A stretch of 64,000 bases of DNA from Symbiobacterium terraclitae (GTDB lineage: Bacteria; Bacillota; Sulfobacillia; Symbiobacteriales; Symbiobacteriaceae): positions 1 through 64,000 of the forward strand of contig NZ_JAGGLG010000011.1 of the NCBI RefSeq assembly GCF_017874315.1, read 5' to 3'. This document shows positions 9,309 to 17,159 of the stretch, in pieces. Made by a program: the position numbers and the translations under genes. How positions within the stretch are numbered: the first letter of the stretch is position 1; each line of letters begins with the position of its first letter. Under the pieces are notes generated by a model. That model was given only the letters and a program-made list of their open reading frames with translations, did not search any database and was not told the origin of the DNA.

Positions 9309-9917
9309 GTGGCAATCAAGGCAGTGATATTCGACCTCGGCGGGGTGATCTTCCACCTGGGCGAGGAGGGGTACCGGCGTGAGGTGGCCCGCCGCCTGGG
9401 CCTGGGCGACTCCCTGCCCCCGGCCTACGAGGAGGCGATGCCGGCCATCCAGCGGGGCGAGGTGGCCGAGCAGGACGTGTGGGAGGCGCTGTCGGGCCGC
9501 AGGGTCCCGCTGGACGCCTTTGACGACGCCTGGCAGGAGCACTTCACGGTGAACCCGGAGATGTTGGCCCTGGCGGCGGAGCTGCGGGAACGGGGCGTGC
9601 GGACGGCCGTGCTCTCCAACACCCAGGCGTCCCACGTGGCGATCATGCGGCGCATGGGCGTGCTGGCTCCCTTCGGCCCGGTGCTGATGTCCTGCGAGGT
9701 GGGCCGTCGCAAGCCCGAGCCGGAGGTGTTCCAGCTGGCGCTGGAGATGCTGGGGCTCCCTGCTGACGAGGTCGCCTTCGTGGACGACGTGCCGGAGTAC
9801 GTCGCCGCCGCCAGGGCGGTGGGGATCCACGCCATCCGCCACACCGGTGACGTGGCCGCCACCCGCCGGGCGCTGCTGGAGATGGTCGCCCCGGAGGGCG
9901 CCGACGGCACGAACTAA
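9309..9917 (+). CDS. HAD-superfamily hydrolase (subfamily IA)
   Basis: The 202-aa protein has the haloacid dehalogenase motifs in order: motif I FDLGGV (residues 8-13), motif II LSN (TAVLSNTQ), the motif III lysine in GRRKPEPEVFQ and motif IV FVDDVPEYV. The second Asp of the usual DxD is Gly here, as in the YihX/epoxide-hydrolase-like branch, so activity may differ from a classic phosphatase. The GTG start at 9309 follows AGGAGG by 7 bp and lies 12 bp after the permease stop, so it is probably in the transporter operon. The substrate is unknown. Confidence 0.85.
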   Translation: MAIKAVIFDLGGVIFHLGEEGYRREVARRLGLGDSLPPAYEEAMPAIQRGEVAEQDVWEALSGRRVPLDAFDDAWQEHFTVNPEMLALAAELRERGVRTAVLSNTQASHVAIMRRMGVLAPFGPVLMSCEVGRRKPEPEVFQLALEMLGLPADEVAFVDDVPEYVAAARAVGIHAIRHTGDVAATRRALLEMVAPEGADGTN

Positions 9918-9931
9918 GGTTTGAGATGGAT

Positions 9932-9966
9932 GAAGGGCTGCCCCCATGGGCAGCCCCTCTGTCGTT
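9932..9966. terminator. Bidirectional terminator between convergent genes
   Basis: GGGCTGCCC / GGGCAGCCC with loop CCAT is followed by CTCTGTCGTTCTT. It lies between the HAD hydrolase gene and the convergent metallo-hydrolase gene. Confidence 0.7.
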
Positions 9967-9974
9967 CTTGGTCG

Positions 9975-10820
9975 TCAGCGCCCGGCCTGCAGCTCGGCCA
10001 CGACCTGGGCGATGTTCAGCCGGTGCTGCTCCCGGTAGTAGTCCGGCAGCTGCTCCACGACGCCCGGGGGCAGCAGGGCCCCCAGCGGGAGTTCCGCCGC
10101 GATCTCGTCGGCGGACTGCCCCTTCGCCAGGCCGGACTCAGCCGCCTCCACGAGCCGGTCGATGTACGCGGCGTTGGCCGCCAGCAGTTCGGGGCCGCCG
10201 GGGCGCCCGTGGCCCGGCACCACGTGGGTGACGCCGGCACGGCTCCACCTGCGCAGCTCCTCGGCCCACTGCCGGATGTGCCCGGGCTCGCTCAGCGTGG
10301 GGATCGGCCGCTCCACGGCGTCGCCGGCCAGCAGGAGCCCCAATTCTGGCACGTGGACGACCACTGAGTCCGCGGTGTGGCCCGGCAGGTGGTGCAGGTC
10401 GATGGTCAGGCCGCCGGCGTCGATGGTGAGGCGGTGGGGAAAAGTGAGCCCCGGGGGGATGATCTGGCTCTCGGCGAAGGCCGCCGGGTTCTTGGCGCGC
10501 ATCTGCGCCAGGAACTCCGCCGCTTCGGGGGCCGTCAGCCGCTCCCTGGCCACGCGGTGTCCGATCACGGGCACGCCGGGGAAGGCAGCCGTGCCCCAGC
10601 AGTGGTCCCAGTCGGAGTGGGTGTAAACCACCAGCGTGGCGCCCGCGAAGGGGGCCATGTCAGCAGGCTGGATGAGGGTGTCGACCACCACCCTGTGCCG
10701 GGTCCCGGCGATCATGGCGGCGGTGACGGGGAAGTCAGAGGAGCCCGGGAGGGAGCGGGTCACGAGGGTGACCGACGGCAGCAACGCTTCGACTCTCAGC
10801 TGGGAACTTGGGGCACTCAT
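9975..10820 (-). CDS. Metallo-beta-lactamase-fold hydrolase
   Basis: The 281-aa protein carries the metal-binding motif THSDWDHCWG (HxHxDH with the first His replaced by Thr/His spacing variation), then HLPGHTADSV, GDAVE and HVVPGHG, the usual order of the fold. Such enzymes hydrolyse thioesters, lactones or phosphoesters; the exact substrate cannot be read here. In HxHxDH the first position is T-H-S-D-W-D-H, so the second and last ligands are kept while one His is replaced by Asp. The ATG start at 10820 has a GGGGGTG site 10 bp upstream. It converges with the HAD gene and is followed by a terminator. Confidence 0.82.
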   Translation of the reverse strand: MSAPSSQLRVEALLPSVTLVTRSLPGSSDFPVTAAMIAGTRHRVVVDTLIQPADMAPFAGATLVVYTHSDWDHCWGTAAFPGVPVIGHRVARERLTAPEAAEFLAQMRAKNPAAFAESQIIPPGLTFPHRLTIDAGGLTIDLHHLPGHTADSVVVHVPELGLLLAGDAVERPIPTLSEPGHIRQWAEELRRWSRAGVTHVVPGHGRPGGPELLAANAAYIDRLVEAAESGLAKGQSADEIAAELPLGALLPPGVVEQLPDYYREQHRLNIAQVVAELQAGR

Positions 10821-10885
10821 GGTGCACGACACCCCCGTCTTACGTAACGTTGTGTGATTGCGGTGGACGAAGGCCGTCCGGTGCA

Positions 10886-10894
10886 AGTATAGCA
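10886..10894 (-). promoter_or_regulatory. Extended -10 promoter for the metallo-hydrolase gene
   Basis: On the minus strand TGCTATACT gives an extended -10 element (TGn-TATACT), about 65 bp before the ATG at 10820. There is no clear -35, as expected for extended -10 promoters. Confidence 0.4.
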
Positions 10895-10965
10895 AATTCC
10901 GCTCCCAATACTTACTTGTTCTGAGCATTTCGCTGGGTACTGCCGCCCGGAGGGAGACGCGCGAG

Positions 10966-11032
10966 GGGACCCCCTGTGGCGGCGGTCCGTCGGCTTTGCA
11001 GCCAGTGTGACCTGTGCCAGGTGGGGGGTCCC
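10966..11032. repeat. 66-bp inverted-repeat element, copy 1
   Basis: The element starts GGGACCCCC and ends GGGGGTCCC (terminal inverted repeats). Its interior carries two small hairpins, GGCT-TTGC-AGCC and ACCTG-TG-CCAGGT. Copies 2 (11295-11360) and 3 (13038-13103) are nearly identical. All three are followed 9-12 bp later by TATGC. Confidence 0.8.
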
Positions 11033-11223
11033 ACTGGATTCTATGCAGGCGTGCTCGGCATATGTTCCGGTCCCCGGGATGCCGGTGAGCAGCGGGTGGG
11101 GTGGTGCCGGGCGCCGTATGCGCTGTTCGTGCCAAGTGTTGATGGCGACCGCGGGGGCACCGGAAGTCCCGGCCAGGCTCGGGTCGTGAGCCCAGGATCG
11201 ACGAAATCTCCATCCCGTCGGGC

Positions 11224-11245
11224 ATCAACAGTGGATGCGAACAGA
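11224..11245 (-). repeat. Single copy of the TCTGTTC-N8-TGTTGAT core repeat
   Basis: On the minus strand the 22-bp core reads TCTGTTC, eight bases, TGTTGAT. It matches the core found in the four larger arrays elsewhere in the window. It lies between copies 1 and 2 of the 66-bp element. Confidence 0.7.
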
Positions 11246-11294
11246 ACCGACGCGGCCGGAACAGGGTATGCCCCCGGACGGTACGCCGCGCGCA

Positions 11295-11360
11295 GGGACC
11301 CCCTGCGGCGCCGGTCAGTCGGCTTTGCAGCCAGTGCGACCTGTGCCAGGTGGGGGTCCC
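11295..11360. repeat. 66-bp inverted-repeat element, copy 2
   Basis: It has the same terminal repeats and interior as copy 1. It overlaps the 3' end of the minus-strand NUDIX gene and provides that gene's last codons and stop. Confidence 0.8.
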
Positions 11361-12112
11361 AGTAAAATGCTATGCACCTGTGATCCGAGGATGCACCGGA
11401 TTGCAGGTGCCAATGTCTGGATGCGGGTGGCCCGGCTGAGGTCTGGACGGGTGGCCCGGCTGAGGTCTGGACGGGTGGCCCGGCTGAGGTCTGTGAGAGC
11501 GGCCCGGCCGAGGTCCGTGCGGGCGATTCGGCCGAGGTCCGGCAGGTCGGGGTGCAGGGCGAGGAGTTGGGGCAGGATCTGCAGCTGCGCAAAGGGAGAG
11601 AGGGGGAGGGTGGGGTCCAGCGGTGCGCGCAGAACGGCCCTTCCGCCTGTGGCCAGGAAGTCGCCCAGGGTGATGGGCGTGCCGGTCAGGAGGCGCACCG
11701 CGGAAACGTCCAGCAGCAGGATGCCCGCGACCTCGGACGACGGTACGGGCGTCTCTTCCGAGACGGCGAGGTATGTAACGGAGTGCTGCCCGCTTCGCTC
11801 CCGGGGCGTGACAAGCAGCGGGGCCGGCGCCAGCGAAGCACCAGGATCCAGGCGCTCCAGGTGGTATGCACCCCACCCGGTCGGGGTCGCCCGGTAAGTC
11901 GCAGGCGGATCCAACAGCGAGATCCGCACCCCGGCCTCCTCCCACAGCTCCCGGGCCACGCACTGCGCGGCCGTCTCCCCGGCCTCCCGGTGGCCCCCCA
12001 GGCGGATGACCGCCAGTCGGTCTCCCGCGGGAGACGGCCCCACGGCGAAGGCGAACAGCCCCCGGCAGAGCAGGTAGACGCCTGCAGTGGCGATGTCGTC
12101 ATCTCGCACCAT
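11315..12112 (-). CDS. NUDIX hydrolase with a repeat-derived C-terminal tail
   Basis: The N-terminal 150 residues form a NUDIX domain with a perfect box, GGHREAGETAAQ...RELWEEAGV, around residues 38-61 (G-x5-E-x7-RE-U-x-EE-x-GU). Such enzymes hydrolyse nucleoside diphosphates linked to another group. The last 90 residues are odd: five 8-aa repeats (DLSRATRP type) encoded by a 24-bp tandem DNA repeat at 11427-11546, then residues read from copy 2 of the 66-bp element, which supplies the stop. The true ancestral end was probably shorter. ATG 12112 has GGAGGAGAGG just upstream. The substrate is unknown. Confidence 0.75.
   Translation of the reverse strand: MVRDDDIATAGVYLLCRGLFAFAVGPSPAGDRLAVIRLGGHREAGETAAQCVARELWEEAGVRISLLDPPATYRATPTGWGAYHLERLDPGASLAPAPLLVTPRERSGQHSVTYLAVSEETPVPSSEVAGILLLDVSAVRLLTGTPITLGDFLATGGRAVLRAPLDPTLPLSPFAQLQILPQLLALHPDLPDLGRIARTDLGRAALTDLSRATRPDLSRATRPDLSRATRIQTLAPAIRCILGSQVHSILLGPPPGTGRTGCKAD
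11427..11546. repeat. 24-bp tandem repeat inside the NUDIX gene
   Basis: Three near-perfect units beginning GTGGCCCGGCTGAGG at 11427, 11451 and 11475 are followed by two diverged units at about 11499 and 11523. The 24-bp period keeps the NUDIX reading frame open and encodes an 8-aa repeat. Confidence 0.8.
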
Positions 12113-12336
12113 TGCCTCTCCTCCCCGAAGCCGTCTCAAGAGGAATAACGGTGCGCGGCGGGCTCGCGTTGCGGCGGCCGGCCGGGTACAGCCAGCCGGT
12201 CCGGCACAGGCGGCCGAGAGCGTCTACAGGGGCGACTGGGCAGTGGGCACCCCCGGTCAGCGGGGAGCCCGGGCAGCGGGGCAGGACTGCTGGTGTGGAT
12301 TGCAGAAGTTGCTACATAAGAAGGGGAGGATGAGCC

Positions 12337-13110
12337 ATGCCCAGTGCGGCGCTTACCGGGGCGGCGTTCGTCATCCAGACTTTGATTGCGCTCTATCTGG
12401 TGATCGGCGAGCCGCTCTACGGCAAGGTCGCCTACAGACGTTTGCTGAACTCCCTGGATCGCGATCCCTCCGCCCGCATTCGCTTTTACCGCGGAGTCAT
12501 CATCCTGGAGTGGGCCCTGGTGTTCCTGGTGCTGCTCACCTTGCGGATGGCCGGCGGCTCCGCCGCCGATATCGGCCTGCGGCCGGCCACCATGGGCTCC
12601 GACGCCGCGGTGCTGGTGGCGGGCCTGTCCGTGGGACTGGTCGCGCCGGTGGTGCTGGCTGCCGTGTCCCGGAGCTACCGGCAGGTCATCCAGCGGCAGG
12701 GGGGATCGGTGCGGGGACTGATCCCCTCCCGGGGGGACGAGCGCTGGTGGTTCGCGCTTGTCGCCGTCACCGCCGGCGTGTGCGAGGAGACCCTGTTCCG
12801 CGGCTTCCTGATGGCCTACCTCACCGCGCTGGTGCCGGGGATCCCGGTCTGGGCGGCGGTTGCCGCATCGGGCATCATCTTCGGAATGGCCCACCTGTAC
12901 CAGGGGTGGGGCGGGGTACTGACCACCGGGCTGGTAGGCCTGCTGATGGCGTCTGGCCGATCCTCCTGCACGCGCTCGTGGATCTGCGGGTCCTGGCGCT
13001 TCCGGTCCAGGGGCGCAATGGCCCGGCATGAGAAAACGGGACCCCCAGTGGCGCCGGTCAGTCGGCTTTGCAGCCAGTGCGACCTGTGCCGTGTGGGGGT
13101 CCCGCTATAA
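12337..13110 (+). CDS. CPBP intramembrane metalloprotease, C-terminus frameshifted
   Basis: This membrane protein has the CPBP (Abi) motifs EETLFRGF (EExxxR, near residue 151) and FGMAHLYQG (FxxxH). The family's third motif, WPILLHALVDLR, is present in the DNA at 12954 onward but in another frame, which closes at TGA 13029-13031. Read as it stands, the product instead continues into 50 unrelated residues, the last encoded by copy 3 of the 66-bp element. A small deletion near 12945-12954 is the likely cause. CPBP proteins cleave prenylated or other membrane substrates or act in bacteriocin immunity. ATG 12337 has AAGGGGAGG upstream. Activity is doubtful. Confidence 0.7.
   Translation: MPSAALTGAAFVIQTLIALYLVIGEPLYGKVAYRRLLNSLDRDPSARIRFYRGVIILEWALVFLVLLTLRMAGGSAADIGLRPATMGSDAAVLVAGLSVGLVAPVVLAAVSRSYRQVIQRQGGSVRGLIPSRGDERWWFALVAVTAGVCEETLFRGFLMAYLTALVPGIPVWAAVAASGIIFGMAHLYQGWGGVLTTGLVGLLMASGRSSCTRSWICGSWRFRSRGAMARHEKTGPPVAPVSRLCSQCDLCRVGVPL
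13038..13103. repeat. 66-bp inverted-repeat element, copy 3
   Basis: It is nearly identical to copies 1 and 2 and lies directly downstream of the intact-frame stop of the CPBP gene. It is again followed by a TATGC tetramer-plus after 10 bp. Confidence 0.8.
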
Positions 13111-13173
13111 GAGTATGCGGTGGGTGCACGGAGATGACCGCCGCGACCTTCCGCCACTTATTGGCAATCCGCC

Positions 13174-13213
13174 CCTCGCTCCCCCGGGCCGGACCCGGGG
13201 AGCGACCCTTTTC
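13174..13213 (+). terminator. Probable terminator
   Basis: CGCTCCCC and its complement GGGGAGCG flank a GC-rich loop and are followed by ACCCTTTTC. It separates the CPBP gene from the transporter gene downstream. Confidence 0.5.
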
Positions 13214-13292
13214 GGAGGGAAGTAGGGTTTTCGGGTCGCCGGGTACAATCTTAACCTGACCGACCTGAAACACTCGAGGAGTTGTCGCAGCC

Positions 13293-14618
13293 TTGACCCA
13301 CAAGCTCACGTACGGCGCCATTCTCCGCCTCTTCCTACCCCTGTCGCTCTCGGACGTGATCATGGTGATCGCCGGTCCGATCCTGACCATCGGGCTCACC
13401 AAGCTGGCGAACCCCGAGACGTCGCTGGCCGCGTACTCCGTGGCCCAGAACGTGGCCATCTTCCTGGAGAGCCCCATCATCATGCTGCTCCACGCCTCGA
13501 ACCTGCTCAGCCGCTACCCCGAGACGTGGCGGCCCCTGCGCCACTTCATGCTCTGGGCGAACGCCGTCCTCACCGTGCTCTACGCCCTGCTGGCGTTCAC
13601 CCCGGCGTACGACTGGATCTTCCGGGGCGCGCTCGGGCAGCCTGACGCCATCGCCGACGCCGCTCGCCCGGCCTTCCAGGCGATGCTCCTGTGGCCCGCG
13701 GCCATCGGCTGGCGCCGCTATTACCAGGGGCTGCTCATCATCCACAGGCGGTCGAGCCTGGTGGCCTACGCCGGGTTTGCCCGCATCGGCTCGCTCGCCC
13801 TGGTGACCCTCCTGGGCGTGCTGGGCCGGGCCCACGGCGCCACTGTGGCCGGCGTGGCGCTGGTGGTCAGCGTGATCGTTGAGGCGGCTGCGGTTACCTG
13901 GCTGGCGCGGCCCATCCTCAAGTCCGGCGTGGCGGACCCCGGGGCCAGGGCTCCCGAGTGGGCGCCGCGCACCATCGGCCAGATCGCCCTCTGGTACTGG
14001 CCGCTGGCGATGACCCAGATCCTGGTCACGGTGGTGCGGCCGCTGATCAACGGCGGCATCGCCCGCTCCGTGGACCCCGAGCTGGGGCTGGCCGCCTGGC
14101 CGGTGGCCTGGTCGACCATCCTGATGGTTGCCAACGCCGTGCGCATGGTGCAGCAGGTGGCGCTGACCCTGCTGCAGGACCGGCAGTCCTACCTGATGCT
14201 CCGCCGCTTCACCCTCGCCGCGGGGCTGATCGCCTGTGGCGTCATGGCGCTGCTGGCCGGCACGCCCCTGGGGCTCGGCTATATGGAGTGGGTGCTGGGG
14301 CTCAAGGGCGGACTCTCCTCCGTCGCCGCTGCCGCCATTCCCGCGCTGAGCCTCGGCGTGCTCTTCCCGCTGTACACCGCCTTGCAGAACTGGCTGCAGG
14401 CCCTGCTGATGAAGGACGGGCGCACCCTGATGGTCAACGCCGGCGCGATCGTGGGCGGTGCGGTCACCATGGTGGCCGTCTACGCCGGGGCGCTCATCTG
14501 GCGGCTGCCCGGCGCCCAGCTGGGCATCGCATCCCTGCTCTGCGGCGGTGCGGTGGAGCTGGTGTGGCTCACCCTGGCCTCGCGGCCGCAGCGGCGCGCG
14601 TGGCTGGCCGCGCGTTGA
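13293..14618 (+). CDS. MATE/ANKH-like multi-pass membrane transporter
   Basis: The 441-aa protein has about 12 predicted membrane helices and few charged residues. It begins MTHKLTYGAILRLFLPLSLSDVIMV, an arrangement seen in MATE/MurJ superfamily exporters and the ANKH-like branch, where the first helix carries polar residues after PLSLSD. Its repeated two-bundle character (a second half restarting at IGQIALWYWPLAMTQILV, residue 229) supports this. The substrate is unknown. The TTG start at 13293 follows GAGGAG by about 11 bp. A TACAAT at 13244-13249 may be its -10. It is a single gene. Confidence 0.65.
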   Translation: MTHKLTYGAILRLFLPLSLSDVIMVIAGPILTIGLTKLANPETSLAAYSVAQNVAIFLESPIIMLLHASNLLSRYPETWRPLRHFMLWANAVLTVLYALLAFTPAYDWIFRGALGQPDAIADAARPAFQAMLLWPAAIGWRRYYQGLLIIHRRSSLVAYAGFARIGSLALVTLLGVLGRAHGATVAGVALVVSVIVEAAAVTWLARPILKSGVADPGARAPEWAPRTIGQIALWYWPLAMTQILVTVVRPLINGGIARSVDPELGLAAWPVAWSTILMVANAVRMVQQVALTLLQDRQSYLMLRRFTLAAGLIACGVMALLAGTPLGLGYMEWVLGLKGGLSSVAAAAIPALSLGVLFPLYTALQNWLQALLMKDGRTLMVNAGAIVGGAVTMVAVYAGALIWRLPGAQLGIASLLCGGAVELVWLTLASRPQRRAWLAAR

Positions 14619-14715
14619 CGTGCAACGATCGCGGCCAGGATATCCCCATGTTCACTTCACGCAATGTTTGAACAGTGGATAACGCGACCTTATCAACAGA
14701 GGCCCCGGCGGTGCA

Positions 14716-15507
14716 TCAACAGAGGCGCCAGCGGCGCATCAGCCGGGCCAGCGGGCGCAGCAGGCGGAGCGGCGCGAAGCGGTAGATCTCCCGGGCGATG
14801 GCCAGCGCGTCCTCCTCGATGAAGCGGACCACCAGCTCCCGCTCCCGGTCGGTCTCGGCGGCCAGCAGGCAGCGGGCGTTGCGCCAGACCCGGTCGCGCC
14901 ACGTCTTCAGGCCGTACGTGGTCAGCTGCTGATCCAGGTCGCCCAGCAGCCGGCCCAGGGGACGGACGAGCCGGCCGTAGTGGGCGGCGATCTCGTCCTG
15001 CACGGCGGGGATCAGGTCGTGAAGCACCCGGTTGATCTGGTCGTGGTCGAAGCGCCGCCGCACGGTCTTGAAGATGGCCTGCTCGTCCCCCTCGGCGCGC
15101 AGGATCTCGGCCACCACCAGCGGCAGGTCGTTGTTGATGTGGGCGTTCATCCCCAGGAGGATGTCCTGGAGGAGGAACGCCCGCTTCTGCTGTGCGATGC
15201 GGAAGGCGTACTCCCAGGCCGGCGGCGGCGAGCTGCCCCGCTCGAAGCGCTCCAGGGAGTCGAAGTAGTACCACCCGAAGCGGATGGCGACCCGCTCCAC
15301 CCAGGGCGGGTCCAGGAAGAAGGGCCGGCGCAGGCGATCGCGCACCTCCAGCGTCATCCGGTGGTAGACCCGGAGGAAGGCGGCCCGGTGGTCGCCCGCC
15401 CGGTCGAACCGGTCCAGTTGTGCCTTCAGCACCGCGGCCAGGTCGTCGATGCTGCCCACGTCCGCACCGCCCATCCGCATCGGGATCGCTTGCCGGATGT
15501 GCGCCAC
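14716..15507 (-). CDS. DUF5995-like protein, about 263 aa
   Basis: A soluble helical protein with the segment LLGMNAHINNDLPL in its middle, preceded by AWEYAFRIAQQKRAFLLQDI. I recognise this combination from DUF5995 proteins, whose function is not established. The remainder is rich in Arg and Leu, with a basic tail (LARLMRRWRLC). The start is uncertain. GTG 15507 has GGAGG only 4 bp upstream, while ATG 15480 has no ribosome site. The stop lies among short direct repeats containing ATCAACAGAGG. The gene points away from the GNAT gene upstream. Confidence 0.55.
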   Translation of the reverse strand: MAHIRQAIPMRMGGADVGSIDDLAAVLKAQLDRFDRAGDHRAAFLRVYHRMTLEVRDRLRRPFFLDPPWVERVAIRFGWYYFDSLERFERGSSPPPAWEYAFRIAQQKRAFLLQDILLGMNAHINNDLPLVVAEILRAEGDEQAIFKTVRRRFDHDQINRVLHDLIPAVQDEIAAHYGRLVRPLGRLLGDLDQQLTTYGLKTWRDRVWRNARCLLAAETDRERELVVRFIEEDALAIAREIYRFAPLRLLRPLARLMRRWRLC

Positions 15508-15559
15508 CTCCCCTCCGGGCGGACTCCTGCGACCGTCACCGCCCACTTCTAGTCTGCGC

Positions 15560-16030
15560 CTACCCGGTCAGCAACTTTTCCATCATCACCCCCCAGACCT
15601 GGAATCCCCGGGCCTGGGAGGTCTTCTGCCCCAGCGGGTTGGTGGCGTGGACCCAGTTGGTCACCCGGCGGATGCCGAGCCGCCGTAAGTACTCCTCGCC
15701 CAGTTCGTGCATCTGCTTCGCCAGTCCCTGGCCCCGGTACTCGGGCCTCAGGTAGATGTCCGCCATGTACCCCTGCGGCTCGCCCGTCCGCTCGTCCGGC
15801 CGGATGCCGATGAGCAGGAACCCCACCGGCCTCCCGCCGTCCACCGTCACGATGGCCGTTCCCCCCGGCGAGCTGAGGGTGGCCAGCAGGTTGCGGTGGG
15901 CGTTCTTCCGCACCAGCTCGGGCCGGGCCACGGCCTTGTCCGTGGGGCTCATGATCTGCCAGTCGGTCTCCGCCGCCATCTCCAGCAGCCAGGGCAGGTC
16001 GGTCCAGTGCCAGAAGCGCACCTGCGGCAC
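15560..16030 (-). CDS. GNAT-family N-acetyltransferase
   Basis: The 156-aa protein shows the GNAT acetyl-CoA motif A, YLRPEYRGQGLAKQM, near residues 101-115. Beta-strands VGFLLIGIRP and GYMADIYL come before it, and the motif B region TNWVHATNPLGQKTSQARGF after it. The acceptor substrate is unknown. The GTG start at 16030 follows AAAGGAGGG. The frame remains open for 70 more codons upstream, but these overlap the divergent promoter region and the neighbouring gene. A second GNAT gene is transcribed divergently from the same 110-bp region. Confidence 0.85.
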   Translation of the reverse strand: MPQVRFWHWTDLPWLLEMAAETDWQIMSPTDKAVARPELVRKNAHRNLLATLSSPGGTAIVTVDGGRPVGFLLIGIRPDERTGEPQGYMADIYLRPEYRGQGLAKQMHELGEEYLRRLGIRRVTNWVHATNPLGQKTSQARGFQVWGVMMEKLLTG

Positions 16031-16142
16031 GCGCTCGCTCCCTCCTTTCTCCCCCACGGTACGCTGCCCCGGGCCGGGAGGTACCATGGGCCCCGGCCCT
16101 CCATAGGATGAAGGAGCCCGCACGAAGAGGAGGGAGGGCCGC

Positions 16143-16607
16143 ATGTACCAGTACAGGCAGGGCCACTCCGCCGACCTGGCGTGGCTGCAGCTGGCCGCCG
16201 CTGCTGCCGCGTGGGAGTCGCTCTCCCCAGAGGAGCGCACACGGATGCATCCCGTGATGGTGGCCCAGCGTGCCGCGCTCCAGTGCCGGCAGGTGCTGGC
16301 TGCCCCGGGCAGCGCGCTGATCGTGGCGCAGCAGGGCTTCCAGCCCGTCGGCTACCTGCTGCTGGCCGTGGCGCCGGACGGGAGCACGGAGGAGCCCACG
16401 GCGCTGCTCATCGACCTCTGGGTCCACCCGGCGCACCGGCGCCGCGGCGTGGGGAGCGGCCTCCTGGCCGCCGCGGAGCGGGGCGTCGCCGGCCTGGGTC
16501 TGAGGAAGATCAAGCTCTGGACGGGACTGCACCACCGCCCGGCCGTCGAGTTCGCCCTCAGCCGGGGCTTCACCCCGGCCGGGCTGATCGGCGTGAAGGA
16601 CCTGTAA
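16143..16607 (+). CDS. GNAT-family N-acetyltransferase
   Basis: The 154-aa protein carries motif A in LWVHPAHRRRGVGSGLLAAAE (R-x-x-G-x-G type, near residue 98), and downstream KIKLWTGLHHRPAVEFALSRGF corresponds to motif B. Family members transfer acetyl from acetyl-CoA to amines of small molecules or proteins. ATG 16143 has GAGGAGGGAGG just upstream. It is divergent from the other GNAT gene; the two share little sequence beyond the fold, so this is not a recent duplication. Confidence 0.85.
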   Translation: MYQYRQGHSADLAWLQLAAAAAAWESLSPEERTRMHPVMVAQRAALQCRQVLAAPGSALIVAQQGFQPVGYLLLAVAPDGSTEEPTALLIDLWVHPAHRRRGVGSGLLAAAERGVAGLGLRKIKLWTGLHHRPAVEFALSRGFTPAGLIGVKDL

Positions 16608-16700
16608 CCGCCGCTCACACGGTTACATAAGCTGAGACCGGAGACGTTCCACCCACGCGGTGGTGCTTATCCCGGTACAGATCGGAAGGAGGTTCCCTTA

Positions 16701-17099
16701 GTGTCCAACAAATCGCGGGTCGTCACATCGACCGCCTGCCCCGTTGACGCCTCGCGGCCGGTGGTTACGGTACGCTGCCCCGACAGGACCTCGGTACCCA
16801 CTGCCACCGCCGGGGTGACCGACAAGCTGGATAAGAAGGGGTTCTTCCCGTTCTTCGGCTTCGGCGGCAAGAGCGTCCCCGGACAGGTCTTCAACAACCC
16901 GGCCGTAGACCTGGCCCCGTTCAACAAGCTGGCCTCGCTGGCGGCGTTCAGCCCGACAGCCGCCCTGGCGGCCAAGAGCCCGACCCTGGCCATCTTCAAC
17001 CCGGCCATCAACCCGGCGGCAGCGTTCCTGCAGTTCAACCCCGGCGCCGCGCCGACGCTGGCGCTCAAGGGCAAGCCCTTCGGCAAGTTTGGCATATAG
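16701..17099 (+). CDS. FNPA-repeat small protein 1, 132 aa
   Basis: First of three tandem paralogues. The C-terminal 75 residues hold the shared block: an FNNPAVDLAP start, LASLAAF, AALAAKSPTLAIF, NPAINPAAAFL and FNPGAAPTLAL, made of repeated F-N-P-A units with alanine/leucine between. The N-terminal 55 residues are unique, with two cysteines and a GFFPFFGFGG turn. There is no signal peptide or membrane helix. GTG 16701 follows AAGGAGG by 8 bp. I know no family. A hairpin separates it from paralogue 2. CATAAGCT at about 16625 resembles a sporulation sigma-K/E -10, but this is only a hint. Confidence 0.65.
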   Translation: MSNKSRVVTSTACPVDASRPVVTVRCPDRTSVPTATAGVTDKLDKKGFFPFFGFGGKSVPGQVFNNPAVDLAPFNKLASLAAFSPTAALAAKSPTLAIFNPAINPAAAFLQFNPGAAPTLALKGKPFGKFGI

Positions 17100-17102
17100 C
17101 TG

Positions 17103-17142
17103 GCGGAAGGAGGGGGAGTCACACGGCTCCCCTCCTTCCGGT
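17103..17142 (+). terminator. Intercistronic stem-loop between FNPA paralogues 1 and 2
   Basis: CGGAAGGAGGGG-AG and its complement CTCCCCTCCTTCCG flank a short loop. There is no U tract, so it is more likely a message-stability or attenuation hairpin than a full stop. Confidence 0.5.
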
Positions 17143-17159
17143 CAGGAGGTAAGCACCAC

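Noticed and set aside
10980-11032. Cys-rich peptide CSQCDLC as a small metal-binding protein
   Set aside because: It is the translation of the 66-bp element in one frame; copies differ by single bases that would break it, and no ribosome site is present.
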